Shown here: one piece after another, positions 9,010 through 23,965 of the stretch
Layout of the letters: each line of letters begins with the position of its first letter
Position numbering within the stretch: position 1 is the first letter of the stretch
NCBI GenBank assembly: GCA_025055335.1
Contig: JANWXJ010000093.1
Location: 1 to 35,205, forward strand
DNA length: 35,205 bases
Source of the DNA: Acetobacteraceae bacterium
Lineage (GTDB): Bacteria; Pseudomonadota; Alphaproteobacteria; Acetobacterales; Acetobacteraceae
Direction: 5' to 3'
Made by a program: the position numbers and the translations under genes
The notes under the pieces: generated by a model
Database searches by the model: none
What the model was told of the DNA's origin: nothing
The model's input: the letters and a program-made list of their open reading frames with translations, nothing else

Positions 9010-10461
9010 TCAAGGGGGCGGGGCCAGCAGCCCGCGGAACAGCGCCGCATAGCGCGCGGCGGAGCGGCCCCAGGACACATCCGCCGCCATCGCGTTGGCC
9101 TGGATGCGCGCCCAGGCCGCCCGGTCGCGCCACAGCGCCGCCGCCCGCCGCAGCCCGGCGGAGAGCGCCTCCGCCGAGCCGGGCGCGACCATCAGCCCGG
9201 TGGCGACGCCGGCCGCCAGCGCCGCCTCGTTCGCATCCACGACCGTATCGGCAAGGCCCCCCACGCGCGAGACGAGCGGCGGCGCGCCGTAGCGCAGCGC
9301 GCAGAGCTGCGTCAGGCCGCAGGGCTCGAACCGCGAAGGGACGACGACGCAATCCGCCCCGCCGTGGAGCAGGTGGGCGAGCGGCTCCTCGAAGGCGATC
9401 GCCGCCCCGACGCGGCCCGGATGCGCCGCCGCCGCATCACGGGCTGCCTGCTCGAGCGCCGCCTCGCCGGTGCCAAGCAGGGCAAGCTGCCCGCCCCAAT
9501 CCAGCAGCGCAGGCAGCGCGGCGAGCAGCAGATCCACCCCCTTCTGCCAGGCAAGCCGGCCGATGAAGGCGAAGAGCGGCGCGGCGGCATCCTGCGCCAG
9601 CCCGAAGCGGGCCTGCAGCGCCCTCTTGTTCGCCGCGCGCGGGGCCGGATCGGCGGCGGAGAAGCGCGCGGGCAGCAGCGGGTCGGTCGCCGGATCCCAG
9701 ATCCTGGTGTCGAGCCCGTTCAGGATGCCGCACAGCACGGCCGAGCGCGCGCGCAGCAGCCCGTCGAGCCCCATGCCGCCCTCGGGCGTGGCGATCTCGG
9801 CGGCATAGGTCGGCGAGACGGTGGTGATGCGATCGGCGTACCAGATCCCGGCCTTGAGGAAGCCGACGCCGCCGTAATACTCCACGCCCTCGGTGGCGAA
9901 GGCTTCCGGCGGCAGCCCGAGAGCGGGGAAGATCCCGGCCGGGAAATGGCCCTGGAAGGCGAGGTTGTGGATCGAGAACACCACCGGGACGCGACGCCCA
10001 GGCGCGTGGCGGAGATAGGCACCGACGAGACCCGCCTGCCAGTCGTGCGCGTGCACGAGATCGAAGCGCGCGCGCCCCGCGCCTTCGCGCGCCACCTCGG
10101 CGGCGGCGAGAGAGAGGGCGGCGAAGCGCAGGGCATTGTCGGGCCAGTCGCGCCCGTCGGGGCCGAGATAGGGGCCGCCCGGCCTGTCGTAGAGATGCGG
10201 GGCGTCGAGGAGCAAGAGCGGCAGGCCCTCGTGCCGGGCCGCAAGCAGCCGCGCCGGCCCGCCGAACAGCGCCGGCCAGGAGCGGAGCGCGCGCGCCCCC
10301 TTCGCCGCCGCGCGCACGGCGGGATAGCAGGGCAGCAGCGTCGTCACCGCGATGCCGTGCGGGGCGAGGGCGGCCGGAAGCGCGCCGACCACGTCGGCAA
10401 GCCCGCCAGTCTTGACCAGCGGCGCCGCTTCCGATGCCACCGCGAGCACGCCGAGCGTCAT
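9010..10461 (-). CDS. glgA: Glycogen synthase (ADP-glucose type)
   Basis: [32 protein letters not shown] (KTGGLADV motif), [37 protein letters not shown]. Confidence 0.96.
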   Translation of the reverse strand: MTLGVLAVASEAAPLVKTGGLADVVGALPAALAPHGIAVTTLLPCYPAVRAAAKGARALRSWPALFGGPARLLAARHEGLPLLLLDAPHLYDRPGGPYLGPDGRDWPDNALRFAALSLAAAEVAREGAGRARFDLVHAHDWQAGLVGAYLRHAPGRRVPVVFSIHNLAFQGHFPAGIFPALGLPPEAFATEGVEYYGGVGFLKAGIWYADRITTVSPTYAAEIATPEGGMGLDGLLRARSAVLCGILNGLDTRIWDPATDPLLPARFSAADPAPRAANKRALQARFGLAQDAAAPLFAFIGRLAWQKGVDLLLAALPALLDWGGQLALLGTGEAALEQAARDAAAAHPGRVGAAIAFEEPLAHLLHGGADCVVVPSRFEPCGLTQLCALRYGAPPLVSRVGGLADTVVDANEAALAAGVATGLMVAPGSAEALSAGLRRAAALWRDRAAWARIQANAMAADVSWGRSAARYAALFRGLLAPPP

Positions 10462-11726
10462 GCGCCGAGGCGGTCGATCATCGGCTGGGTGATCAGGCAG
10501 ACGCCGCGTTCGGTGCGGCGGAAGCGGGCGGCGTCGGCCGCCGGATCCTCGCCGACGACGAGCCCGGGCGGGATGCGCACCCCGCGGTCCACCACCACCC
10601 TCGTCAGCCGCGCGCCGCGCCCCACATCCACCTGCGGCAGCAGCACCGCGCCCTCGATCCGGCTGTAGGAGTGCAGGCGGCAGCCGGAGGAGAGCAGAGA
10701 GCGCCGGGCGAAGGCGCCGGAGACGATGCACCCCCCCGAGATCAGGCAGGACACCGCCTCGCCGCGGCGGCCCTCCTCGTCATGGACGAACTTGGCGGGC
10801 GGCGTGATCTCGCCGTAGGTCCAGATCGGCCAGTCGCGGTCGTAGATGTCGAGCGGCGGCACCACCTCGGTCAGGCTGATGTTCGCCTCCCAGTAGGCGT
10901 CCACCGTGCCGACGTCGCGCCAGTAGGGCTCGCTCTCGAGGGCCGAGCGGACGCAGGAGCGGGCGAAGCGGTGCGCCACCGCGCGGCCCTCGGCCACCAT
11001 GCGCGGGATGATGTCGGCCCCGAAATCCCGGCGCGAGGCCGGGTCGGCCGCGTCGCGGCGGAGTTCGGCGAACAGCGTCGGCGTGTCGAAGACGTAGATG
11101 CCCATGCTGGCGAGAGAGAGGTCGGGCCGGTCCGGGACGGGCGGCGGATCGGCCGGCTTCTCGACGAAGGCGAGGATGCGGTCGGAGGCGTCCACCTGCA
11201 TCACGCCGAAGCCCGAGGCCTCGGCCCGCGGCACCTCGACGCAGCCGACCGTCACGTCGGCCCCGGATTCGACGTGCTGGGCCAGCATCACCTCGTAGTC
11301 CATCTTGTACACGTGGTCGCCGGCCAGGATCACGATGTGGCGCGGCGCGTAGTCCTCGATGATGTCGATGTTCTGGTACACCGCGTCGGCAGTGCCGGCG
11401 TACCACTGGCTTTCCGACACGCGCTGGGAGGCGGGGAGGATGTCGAAGCTCTCGTTGCGTTCGGGGCGGAAGAAGCCCCAGCCGCGCTGCAGGTGGCGGA
11501 TCAGGCTGTGCGCCTTGTACTGCGTGGCCACCGCGATGCGTCGGATGCCCGAGTTCAGCGCGTTGGAGAGGGCGAAATCCACGATGCGCGACTTGCCGGC
11601 GAAATACACCGCGGGCTTGGCGCGCTTGTCGGTCAGTTCCATCAGGCGGCTGCCGCGGCCGCCCGCCAGCACATAGGCCATGGCGTTGCGCGCGTAGGGC
11701 GGCCCCGGCTGGGTGTATCGCTGCAC
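10458..11726 (-). CDS. glgC: Glucose-1-phosphate adenylyltransferase
   Basis: [51 protein letters not shown] start; 4-bp overlap with glgA. Confidence 0.96.
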   Translation of the reverse strand: MQRYTQPGPPYARNAMAYVLAGGRGSRLMELTDKRAKPAVYFAGKSRIVDFALSNALNSGIRRIAVATQYKAHSLIRHLQRGWGFFRPERNESFDILPASQRVSESQWYAGTADAVYQNIDIIEDYAPRHIVILAGDHVYKMDYEVMLAQHVESGADVTVGCVEVPRAEASGFGVMQVDASDRILAFVEKPADPPPVPDRPDLSLASMGIYVFDTPTLFAELRRDAADPASRRDFGADIIPRMVAEGRAVAHRFARSCVRSALESEPYWRDVGTVDAYWEANISLTEVVPPLDIYDRDWPIWTYGEITPPAKFVHDEEGRRGEAVSCLISGGCIVSGAFARRSLLSSGCRLHSYSRIEGAVLLPQVDVGRGARLTRVVVDRGVRIPPGLVVGEDPAADAARFRRTERGVCLITQPMIDRLGA

Positions 11727-11748
11727 GCTCCGTTCCTCCGCCGGCGTC

Positions 11749-14229
<2,481 letters not shown>

Positions 14230-15679
14230 CCTCGCCTCGGTCTCCTTCCGCGGCCGCCATGATGCACGAGGGGCAGGCGCCGTTGAAGCGCCGCCCCTCG
14301 GGGCGCCGACCAGCCCCCGCCGAGCGCGCGGAACAGCCCGACGGCGGAGGTGAACCGCGCGAGATCGGCCTGCGCCAGCGCATCCGCCGCGGCCAGCCGC
14401 GCCTGCTGCGCCTGCAGCACCGAGAGGAAATCCGCCGCCCCCGCCTGCCAGCGCGCCTCGGCGAGGGCGAGCGCGCGGGCCGCGGAGTCGAAGGCGGCGC
14501 GCCGCAGCGCATGGGCGCGTCGGGCGGCGGCGGCGGCGGCCAGCGCATCCTCGGCATCGCGGAAGGCAGAGAGCACCGAGGCGGCCCAGAGCTCGGCCAG
14601 CTCCTCGGCCCGGGCGCGCGCCTGCTCCTCCGCGGCGGCCAGCCTGCCCCCCTGCAGCAGCGGCGACAGGAGCGAGGCGGCGAGGGACCACACCGTCCGC
14701 TCGGGCGAGAGGAAGTCCGCAAGCTCCCGGCTCGTCTGCCCGCCCGAGACGGTGAGCGAGAGCTGGGGGAAGCGCGCGGCGCGCGCCGCCGCGGCGTCGA
14801 AGCCGCCGGCGAGCAGTTCCGCCTCGGCGCGCGCGATGTCGGGGCGCCGCTCCAGCAGCCCGGCGGGCATGCCGGCGAGGATCGGCGGCAGCGCAAGCGA
14901 GGCAAGGCTCCGCCCCGATACCGCCGTCTGGTCCGGGCGGCGGCCGAGCAGGAGGGCGAGCGCGTCCAGCGCGCGGCGTTCCTGCCCGCGCAGCTCCTCG
15001 ATCTGTGCCGCAAGGCCCGAGACCGCCGCCTGCTGCTGCGCCACCTCGAGGTCGGATGCGGCACCGGCACGCGCCCGCACCTGCACGAGGCCGAGCACGC
15101 GCCGGGCCGCGGCCAGGTTCTGCTCGGCCACCGCCAGCCGCTCGCGCGAGCCCAGCAGCGCGAAATAGGCGTTCGCCGTCTCGGCCGAGATCGAGAGGGC
15201 GAGCGCCTCGGCGTCGAAGCGGCGGGCGAGCAGGCGCGCCTCGCCGGCCTCGGCGGCGCTGCGGATGCGGCCCCAGAGGTCGATCTCCCAGCTCGCGGCG
15301 AGGCTGGCCGAGATGCTCTCGCGCAGCACGGCGCGCGTCGTGGCGCCGGTGTCGGTGTTGGCGCGCGAACGGCTCGTGCCGCCGGTGAGCGACAGGAACG
15401 GCCATTGCGGCGCGGCGGCGATGCGGGCGGCCGCCTCGGACTGCGCGATGCGACGGGCGGCGGCCCGCAGGTCGCGGTTGTTCGCCCGGGCCTCGGCGAT
15501 CAGCGCGTCGAGCTCGGCGCTGCCGAAGGCGCGCCACCACGCGGCCTCCGGCCATTCCGCCAGCGCCTCGGGGGGGGCGTTGACGAAGCGCGCATCGGCG
15601 TCGAGACGCTCGGCCGGGCGAAGCGGCGCGGGGGAACACGCGGCGAGCAGCAGCGCCGCGGCAAGCGCGAGGGGGCGGA

Positions 15680-17643
<1,964 letters not shown>

Positions 17644-17647
<4 letters not shown>

Positions 17648-18885
17648 GGGCGGCCTCCGCCGGGGCCGCCCTGCGGCGGGCCGCCTTGCGGCGGGCGTCC
17701 GGCGTTCGGGCGCGGCGCGGTGCGCAGCACGACGCGCTCGCCGGGCGAGAGGCCCGCCAGCACCTCGGCGTTCACCCGGTCGGTCACGCCGATGCGGATG
17801 GCGCGGGTCTCGAGCGTGCCGTCCTCTCGTTGCACCTGCACGGTGGGCGGCGGGCCGCCCTGGCGGCGCGGCGGCCCGGACAGCGCGGCGAGCGGCACCA
17901 GCACCACGTCGCGCGCCTCGGCGCGGACGAAGAAGACCTGCGCGCTCATCTGCGGCAGCAGCGCGCCGTCGGCGTTCGGCACCTCGAACAGCGCCGAGAA
18001 CAGTACGACGTTGTTCACCACCTCGGGTGTCGGCCAGATCTGCTGCAGACGCGCCTCGTAGCGGCGCTCGGGGCGGCCGAGGGTGTGGAAGCGCACCGGC
18101 ATGCCGACGGCAAGGCGCGGCTGGTCCGCCTCCGACACCTGGGCCACCACGCGCATGCGCGAAAGGTCCGCGATGCGCAGGATGATCGGCGTCGTCTGGT
18201 TGGCGTTCAGCGTCTGGCCCTCGACGGCGGTGAGGGAGACGACGGTGCCCGCCATCGGCGCCACCACGCGGGTGAAGGAGAGGGTGGTGCGGTCGTTCGC
18301 CAGCACCGCCTCCTGGCCCTCGATCTGCGCCCGGGTCTGGAGGATCTGCGCCTCGATCACGCGGAGCTGCGCCTCGGCGGCGTCCAGCGCCTCGCGGCTG
18401 GTGGCGTTGGCGGCGGCGAGCGTGCGCTGGCGCTGCACCTGCGCGGTGGCGAGGTCGCGGCTGGCTTCCTGCTGGGCGAGCAGGGCGCGCAGCCGCGCCG
18501 CCTCGGCGGTGTTCTGCGCAAGCCGCGCCTGCACCACGCGCGCGTCGAGCTCGGCGAGGAGCTGCCCGGCCTCCACCCGGTCCCCCACCTCGACATGCAG
18601 GCGGGTGATCTGGCCCGACACCTGCACGCCGACATCCACGTAGCGCAGCGGCTGCACCGTGCCGAGGGAGCTGACGAGATCGGCGATGTCGCCGCGGCGG
18701 ACCTCGACCGTCTGCACCGGGGTGGGTGCGGGCGTGCCCTGGCGCCACCAGGCGAAGCCGCCCGCGCCCGCGCCCAGCAGAAGCAGGAGCAGCAACCACG
18801 GCCAGCGCCGGCGGCGGCGCCGGACGGGTGCCGGGCTTCCGGCGAGCGGTGCGGCGGGCGGGATGGGCGTGCGGATCTCGTTCAT
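17644..18885 (-). CDS. macA: MacA-type periplasmic adaptor (HlyD/RND membrane fusion protein)
   Basis: N-terminal TM, VQTVEVRRGDIADLVSSLGTVQPLRYVDVGVQVSGQI, coiled-coil hairpin, adjacent macB. Confidence 0.92.
17664..17693. repeat. Two tandem copies of a 15-bp unit (ggccgccYtgcggcg) encoding the GGPPQGGPPQ tail of MacA
   Basis: Direct reading: ggccgccctgcggcg followed by ggccgccttgcggcg (one mismatch). Confidence 0.8.
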
Positions 18886-18949
18886 GGCGGGCGGCGAAGC
18901 CTAGCACGCCGCGCCGGCCCCGTCTGTGACGGAGTGCGACGGACGCCGC

Positions 18950-20239
18950 TCAGCGATACACGAGGCCCGGAAGCCACGTGGCGAGCCCGGGGAACAGCGC
19001 GAGCAGACCGACCGCGACCAGCAGGCACAGCCAGTAGGGCAGCGCGCCGCGCGCGGCTTCCGCAAGCGGCACCTCGCCCCGCGTGACGCCGACCAGCACG
19101 AACAGGTTCATGCCCACAGGCGGCGTCAGCATGCCGATCTCGATCATCAGCGTCACGATCACGCCGATCCACAGCGGATCGAAGCCGACGCCGGTGAGCA
19201 GCGGGAACACGAGCGGCAGCGTCATGATCATCATGGACAGCCCGTCGAAGAACAGGCCGAGCACGAGATAGACGAGCACGACGACGGCAAGCAGCACCCA
19301 GCGCGACAGCCCGGCCTCGGCGATCGCCGAGAGCAGCCGCTGCGGCAGCCCGAGCAGCGCGATCGCCTGGGCGAGGATGAGGGCCCCGACGAACACCATG
19401 GCGATCACGGCGAAGGTGCGGGCGGTGGAGACGAGCGCCGCCCAGAACCGCCCGAGGGTGAGATCCCCGAGGGTCGCGCCGAGCAGCACGGCGGCGGCGA
19501 CACCGACACCGGCGGCCTCCGTCGGCGTGGCGAGGCCGGCGAAGAGGCTGCCGAGCACGGCGAGGATCAGCACGAGGAGCGGCAGGATCTGCGGCAGACC
19601 GGCCAGCACGGCGCGCCAGCCCGCCCATTCCCCGCGCGGGGCGATCGAGGGGTCGCGCGTCGCGTGGATCAGGATCCAGCCCATGAACAGCAGCGCGGTG
19701 AGAACGCCCGGGATCACGCCGGCGAGGAACAGGCGGCCGATCGAGGTGTCGGTCAGCGCGCCGAAGATGAGCAGCGCGAGCGAGGGCGGGATCAGCAGCC
19801 CGAGCGTTCCGCCGCCGGCGAGGCTGCCGACGACGGCGCGCCTGTCGTAACCCTGGCGCCTGAGCTCCGGATAGGCGACCGACCCGACGGCGGCGGCGAC
19901 CGAGAGCGAGGAGCCGGACACCGCGCCGAACACGCCGCACACCGCGATGTTCGTGTGCAGCAGCCCGCCCGGGGCGCGGCTGAACAGCGGCGAGAGCGCG
20001 CCATAGACGCGCTTCGCGAGGCCCGAGGCCACCAGCACCTCGCCGAGCAGGATGAACAGCGGGATGGCGGTGAGGGTGAACTCGTTGAAGGTGTTCCACA
20101 CGGCCTGCACGCCGAGCCGCGCCGCGCCGCCGACCGCGAACTCGAGCAGCAGGAAGCCGGTGAGGCCGAGTGCGGCCCCGAGCACCGCCCCGGAGAGGGC
20201 GAAGGCGCCGAGCAGCCCGGCGAGCGCGGCCCAGATCAT
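18950..20239 (-). CDS. dctM: TRAP transporter large permease (DctM family)
   Basis: FTLTAIPLFILLGEVLVASGLAKRVYGALSPLFSRAPGGLLHTNIAVCGVFGAVSGSS; GTLGLLIPPSLALLIFGALTDTSIGRLFLAGVIPG. Confidence 0.95.
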   Translation of the reverse strand: MIWAALAGLLGAFALSGAVLGAALGLTGFLLLEFAVGGAARLGVQAVWNTFNEFTLTAIPLFILLGEVLVASGLAKRVYGALSPLFSRAPGGLLHTNIAVCGVFGAVSGSSLSVAAAVGSVAYPELRRQGYDRRAVVGSLAGGGTLGLLIPPSLALLIFGALTDTSIGRLFLAGVIPGVLTALLFMGWILIHATRDPSIAPRGEWAGWRAVLAGLPQILPLLVLILAVLGSLFAGLATPTEAAGVGVAAAVLLGATLGDLTLGRFWAALVSTARTFAVIAMVFVGALILAQAIALLGLPQRLLSAIAEAGLSRWVLLAVVVLVYLVLGLFFDGLSMMIMTLPLVFPLLTGVGFDPLWIGVIVTLMIEIGMLTPPVGMNLFVLVGVTRGEVPLAEAARGALPYWLCLLVAVGLLALFPGLATWLPGLVYR

Positions 20240-20715
20240 CCGCCGCCCTTGGCCGGCGGCGGGCGGAGCGCCTGCCACGCCGCGATCAGCCCGACCAGCG
20301 CCATGGAGGCGGGCAGAAGCAGCACGAAGGGCCCGAGCGGCAGGCGCGACTGCTCGCTGCGGAGCCCGAGGCGCAGGGTGAACTCGGCGATGTTCCAAGC
20401 CTCGAGCGCGAACACCGCGCAGAAGGCGACGGCGACGCCTTGCGCCAGCACCCAGGCGATGCGCCGCGCGAGGGGCGGCAGCCGTTCCGTCAGCAGCGTG
20501 ACGCGGATGTTGTCGTGCGCCGCCATCGCCGCGGGAAGTGCAAGGAAGGCAAGCGTGCAGAGCAGCAGGCCGGAAAGCTCCTCCGTCTCGCGCAGCGGCG
20601 CGCCGAGGGCGTAGCGCATCACCACCGCCAGCACCACAAGCCCGAGGATGCCCGCGCAGGCCGCCGCCGAGAGCGCGAGCAGCCCGCGCGAGAGGAGGCC
20701 GATCGCCCGGTCCAC
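20236..20715 (-). CDS. dctQ: TRAP transporter small permease (DctQ family)
   Basis: 159 aa, four predicted TMs, LAVVMRYALGAPLRETEELSGLLLCTLAFLALPAAMAAHDNIRVTLL; GTG start, ATGA overlap with dctM. Confidence 0.92.
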   Translation of the reverse strand: MDRAIGLLSRGLLALSAAACAGILGLVVLAVVMRYALGAPLRETEELSGLLLCTLAFLALPAAMAAHDNIRVTLLTERLPPLARRIAWVLAQGVAVAFCAVFALEAWNIAEFTLRLGLRSEQSRLPLGPFVLLLPASMALVGLIAAWQALRPPPAKGGG

Positions 20716-21726
20716 TCAGCCGCCGGTGAGAAGCGCCTGCACGCGCGCGCGGATCGCCGGGCCCTGGCCGCCCGCCTCGCGCATCAGCCGCTCCCAGGTG
20801 GCGAGGGCGGCGGAGCGGATCGCCTGCTGCTCGGCCTCTGTGAAGCTGCCGTAGAAGGTGACGCCCATGCCCGCCAGCCTTTCGCGCGCGGCGGCATCCG
20901 CCGCGGCATCCTGGTCGAACTGGGCGGAGCGCTCCTCGATCGCGGCGACGGCGGCGCGGAGGTGGGCGCGGTTCGCCTCGCTCAGCGCCCGCCAGCGCGC
21001 CTGGTTCGCCATGATCACGTAGGGCGTGGGTGGGAAGGCGAAGCCCGTCGAGATGGCGTGCCGCGTCACCTCCTGCAGCGAGATGGTGTGGGCGATCCGC
21101 GGCGGATAGAGCGCGCAGTCCACCACCCCCGTCTGCAGCGCGGCGTAGAGTTCCTGCTGCGGCACGATCTGCGCGGCGACCCCGAGGGCGGCGAAGGTGT
21201 CCACCTGCTCGCGCGTGCCGACGCGCAGCTTCATCCGCCGCAGATCCTCCAGGCTGCGCACGGGCGTGCGGCAGAACACCGAGGCCTCGAGCAGCCCGAG
21301 CTGCATCAGCCCGACCGGCTCGATGTTCCACCGCCGCATGCCCTCGAACAGGCTCTCGCGCAGCGCGGGCATCACGCGGTTGAGCTCGGCGGCGTTGCGG
21401 ATGAGGCCGAACACCAGGATGTTCGCCATGTCGCCCGCATCGCGCCCGAGGAAGGGCGGCCAGATGAAGCCCATCTCCGGCGTGCCGGTCTGCATCCAGC
21501 GCAGCGCGTCGGCATCCCGCAGGTTCATCGCGTTGCCTTCGAACACGTTCAGCATGAAGGCGCCGTTCGTGCGGGCGCGGAGATCGGCGGCGAGGTCGCG
21601 CACATGCTGGCTTTCGACGCGCGTCGGCGCGTAGGAGTTGTGGAAGCGCCATTCGACCGTCTGCGCGCTGGCGGCGCCGGCGCCGAGCGCGAGGGCCGCG
21701 AGGGCGAGAAGAAGGGAACGCCGCAT
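20716..21726 (-). CDS. dctP: TRAP transporter substrate-binding protein (DctP family)
   Basis: Signal peptide, VEWRFHNSYAPTRVESQHVRDLAADLRARTNGAFMLNVFEG..., LRRMKLRVG. Confidence 0.92.
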   Translation of the reverse strand: MRRSLLLALAALALGAGAASAQTVEWRFHNSYAPTRVESQHVRDLAADLRARTNGAFMLNVFEGNAMNLRDADALRWMQTGTPEMGFIWPPFLGRDAGDMANILVFGLIRNAAELNRVMPALRESLFEGMRRWNIEPVGLMQLGLLEASVFCRTPVRSLEDLRRMKLRVGTREQVDTFAALGVAAQIVPQQELYAALQTGVVDCALYPPRIAHTISLQEVTRHAISTGFAFPPTPYVIMANQARWRALSEANRAHLRAAVAAIEERSAQFDQDAAADAAARERLAGMGVTFYGSFTEAEQQAIRSAALATWERLMREAGGQGPAIRARVQALLTGG

Positions 21727-21811
21727 CGTCCGGTCCTTTCCGACAGGGGCGCGGGATGATGCGACGGGCGCAGGCGGTTGACAACGCGCCGCCGCCGGGC
21801 TTCCTGCGCAT

Positions 21812-23062
21812 ATGTCCGGACAAACGCGAACAGGCTTCGTGGACCGCGCCCGCGCCGCAGGGCTGATGGCCGCGGCGGGGGCGGACGCGCTGCTGCTGGC
21901 AAGCCCCGAATCCTTCGCCTACGCCACCGGCGCGCCGGCGGGCGTGGCGGCGAACTGGCGGCGCCTCGGCCCCGCCATCGCCGTGCTTCCGGCCGATCCG
22001 GCGAAGCCCGTCGGCGCCGTGGCGGCCGACCTGTTCGCCGCCGCCGCCTCGGGCTGCGAGCCCTTGCGCAGCGTGCCGATCTGGGTGGAGGCTTCGGACA
22101 TCCGGCGCTTCCTGCCCTCGGAGGAGCCGGCCGGCGCGCTGATCGCGCGGGCCGATGCCGCGCGCGGCGCGGGCTTCCGCCGCCCCGCCACCTTCGACCG
22201 CAGCGAGGTGCTGCTTGGCCTGCGCGAGGTGGTGGAGGCGATGGGCCTCTCGCGCGCGCGGATCGCGGTCGAACTCCGCGCCGTGCCGGCGGCGGATGCG
22301 CCGGCGCTCGCCGCCGCGCTGCCGGAGGCGGTGCTGACCGACGGTTCGGCCCTGCTAGAGCGGCTCCGCGCGGTCAAGACCGCGGGCGAGATCGCTCTGC
22401 TGCGCGAGGCCGGCGCCATCACCGAGGCGGCGCTTTCGGCGCTGGTCGCCGAGATCCGGGCGGGCGCGACGCGCGAGGGGCTCGGGCGGCGGTTCCTTGC
22501 GCTGGTGGCCGAGGCGCGCGCCTCGGCGCCGCTCTCGGCGTGGGAATATCTCGGCTTCGGCCCCTCGCCCTGGGCCGTGCGCGATCCGCTTCGCCCGGGC
22601 GACGTGGTGAAGGCCGATGTGGGTGCGGTGGTCGGCGGCTACACGGCCGATCTCGCCCGCAGCTTCACCCTCGGCCCCGCCCCGCGCCTCGCGCGCGAAC
22701 TGCACGCGGCGCTGCTGTGCGGCTTCCGCGCCGGGCGGCGGCTGTTCCGCCCCGGCGCGCGCCTGTCCGACATCCACCGCAGCGTGCTTGCCGCGGTGCG
22801 AGAGGCGGGCTTCCCCAGCTACGCCCGCGGCCATTTCGGACACGGCCTCGGCGCTTCCATCTGGTCGGAGGAATGGCCCTACATCGCCGCCGACAGCGAG
22901 GCGGTGCTTGAGCCCGGCATGGTGCTGGCCTTCGAGACGCCCTGGTACGTGGACGGCATCGGCGGCCTCATCATCGAGGACATGCTGCTCGTCACCGAGG
23001 ACGGCGCCGAGACGCTGGCCGGCGCCGCGCTGCCGCACGATCTCGTCGAACTCCCCGCCTGA
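21812..23062 (+). CDS. M24-family metallopeptidase (Xaa-Pro aminopeptidase-like)
   Basis: Five candidate metal ligands present: KADVGA, YTADLARSF, HFGHGLG, LAFETPWY, IIEDMLLV. Confidence 0.9.
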   Translation: MSGQTRTGFVDRARAAGLMAAAGADALLLASPESFAYATGAPAGVAANWRRLGPAIAVLPADPAKPVGAVAADLFAAAASGCEPLRSVPIWVEASDIRRFLPSEEPAGALIARADAARGAGFRRPATFDRSEVLLGLREVVEAMGLSRARIAVELRAVPAADAPALAAALPEAVLTDGSALLERLRAVKTAGEIALLREAGAITEAALSALVAEIRAGATREGLGRRFLALVAEARASAPLSAWEYLGFGPSPWAVRDPLRPGDVVKADVGAVVGGYTADLARSFTLGPAPRLARELHAALLCGFRAGRRLFRPGARLSDIHRSVLAAVREAGFPSYARGHFGHGLGASIWSEEWPYIAADSEAVLEPGMVLAFETPWYVDGIGGLIIEDMLLVTEDGAETLAGAALPHDLVELPA

Positions 23063-23075
23063 AGGAACCGCCGCC

Positions 23076-23948
23076 ATGGCCGACCCTCGCCTTGCCGCCG
23101 CGCTGAAGGCGGGCCGCTTCATCACCGCTCCTGGCATCTACGACATGATCTCGGCCCGGATCGCCGACCGCATGGGGTTCGAGGCGCTCTACGCCACCGG
23201 CTTCGGCACCGTCGCCTCGCATCTCGGCGTGCCGGACGCGGGGATCGCCACCTACACCGACATGGTCTCCCGCATGGGCACCTTCGCCCGCGGCTGCGCC
23301 ACACCCGTGATCGCCGATGCCGACACGGGCTATGGCGGGCTGCTCAACGTGCGCCACACGGTGCAGGGCTACGAGGCGGCCGGCATCGCCGCGATCCAGC
23401 TCGAGGACCAGGAGAGCCCGAAGAAATGCGGCCACACGCCGGGCCGACGCGTGATCCCGGCCGAGGAGATGGCGCTCAAGATCCGGGTGGCGGCGGAGGC
23501 GCGGAAGAGCCCGGATTTCCTGATCATCGCCCGCACCGACGCGCGCACGCAGCACGGGCTTGCCGAGGCGATCCGCCGCGCCCGCCTCTACGCCGAGGCG
23601 GGGGCGGACATCCTGTTCGTGGAAAGCCCCGAAAGCGAGGCCGAGTTGGCCGAGATCGGGCGGGCGCTGCGCGGCATCCCGCTGCTCGCCAACATGGTGG
23701 AAGGCGGCCGGACGCCGCTGCTGCCGGCCTCCCGCCTCAAGGAACTCGGCTACGCCATCGCCATCTGGCCGGCGGCCGGCTTCCTCTCGGCGGCGGCGGC
23801 GCTCGAGCGCGCCTATGGCGAACTCAAGGCCACCGGCAGCACGCTCGGCCTGCCGCCCGGGGCCTCCTACGGCTTCGAGCGCATGGCCGACCTCATGGGC
23901 TTTCCCGAGATCCACGCCTTCGAGCGGCGCTGGGCGCGCGAGGGCTGA
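23076..23948 (+). CDS. Isocitrate lyase / PEP mutase family lyase (methylisocitrate or dimethylmalate lyase-like)
   Basis: ADADTGYGG, IQLEDQESPKKCGHTPGRRVI (KKCGH catalytic-loop motif), IIARTDARTQHG. GAAGGA SD upstream. Confidence 0.9.
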   Translation: MADPRLAAALKAGRFITAPGIYDMISARIADRMGFEALYATGFGTVASHLGVPDAGIATYTDMVSRMGTFARGCATPVIADADTGYGGLLNVRHTVQGYEAAGIAAIQLEDQESPKKCGHTPGRRVIPAEEMALKIRVAAEARKSPDFLIIARTDARTQHGLAEAIRRARLYAEAGADILFVESPESEAELAEIGRALRGIPLLANMVEGGRTPLLPASRLKELGYAIAIWPAAGFLSAAAALERAYGELKATGSTLGLPPGASYGFERMADLMGFPEIHAFERRWAREG

Positions 23949-23965
23949 GCGCCCATATCGGCGCC

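Noticed and set aside
14230-15639. N-terminal extension of the glgP frame (ORF 11749..15639)
   Set aside because: Overlaps the NodT-family gene in another frame and is Arg-rich non-family sequence; the glgP start at 14229 fits the family.
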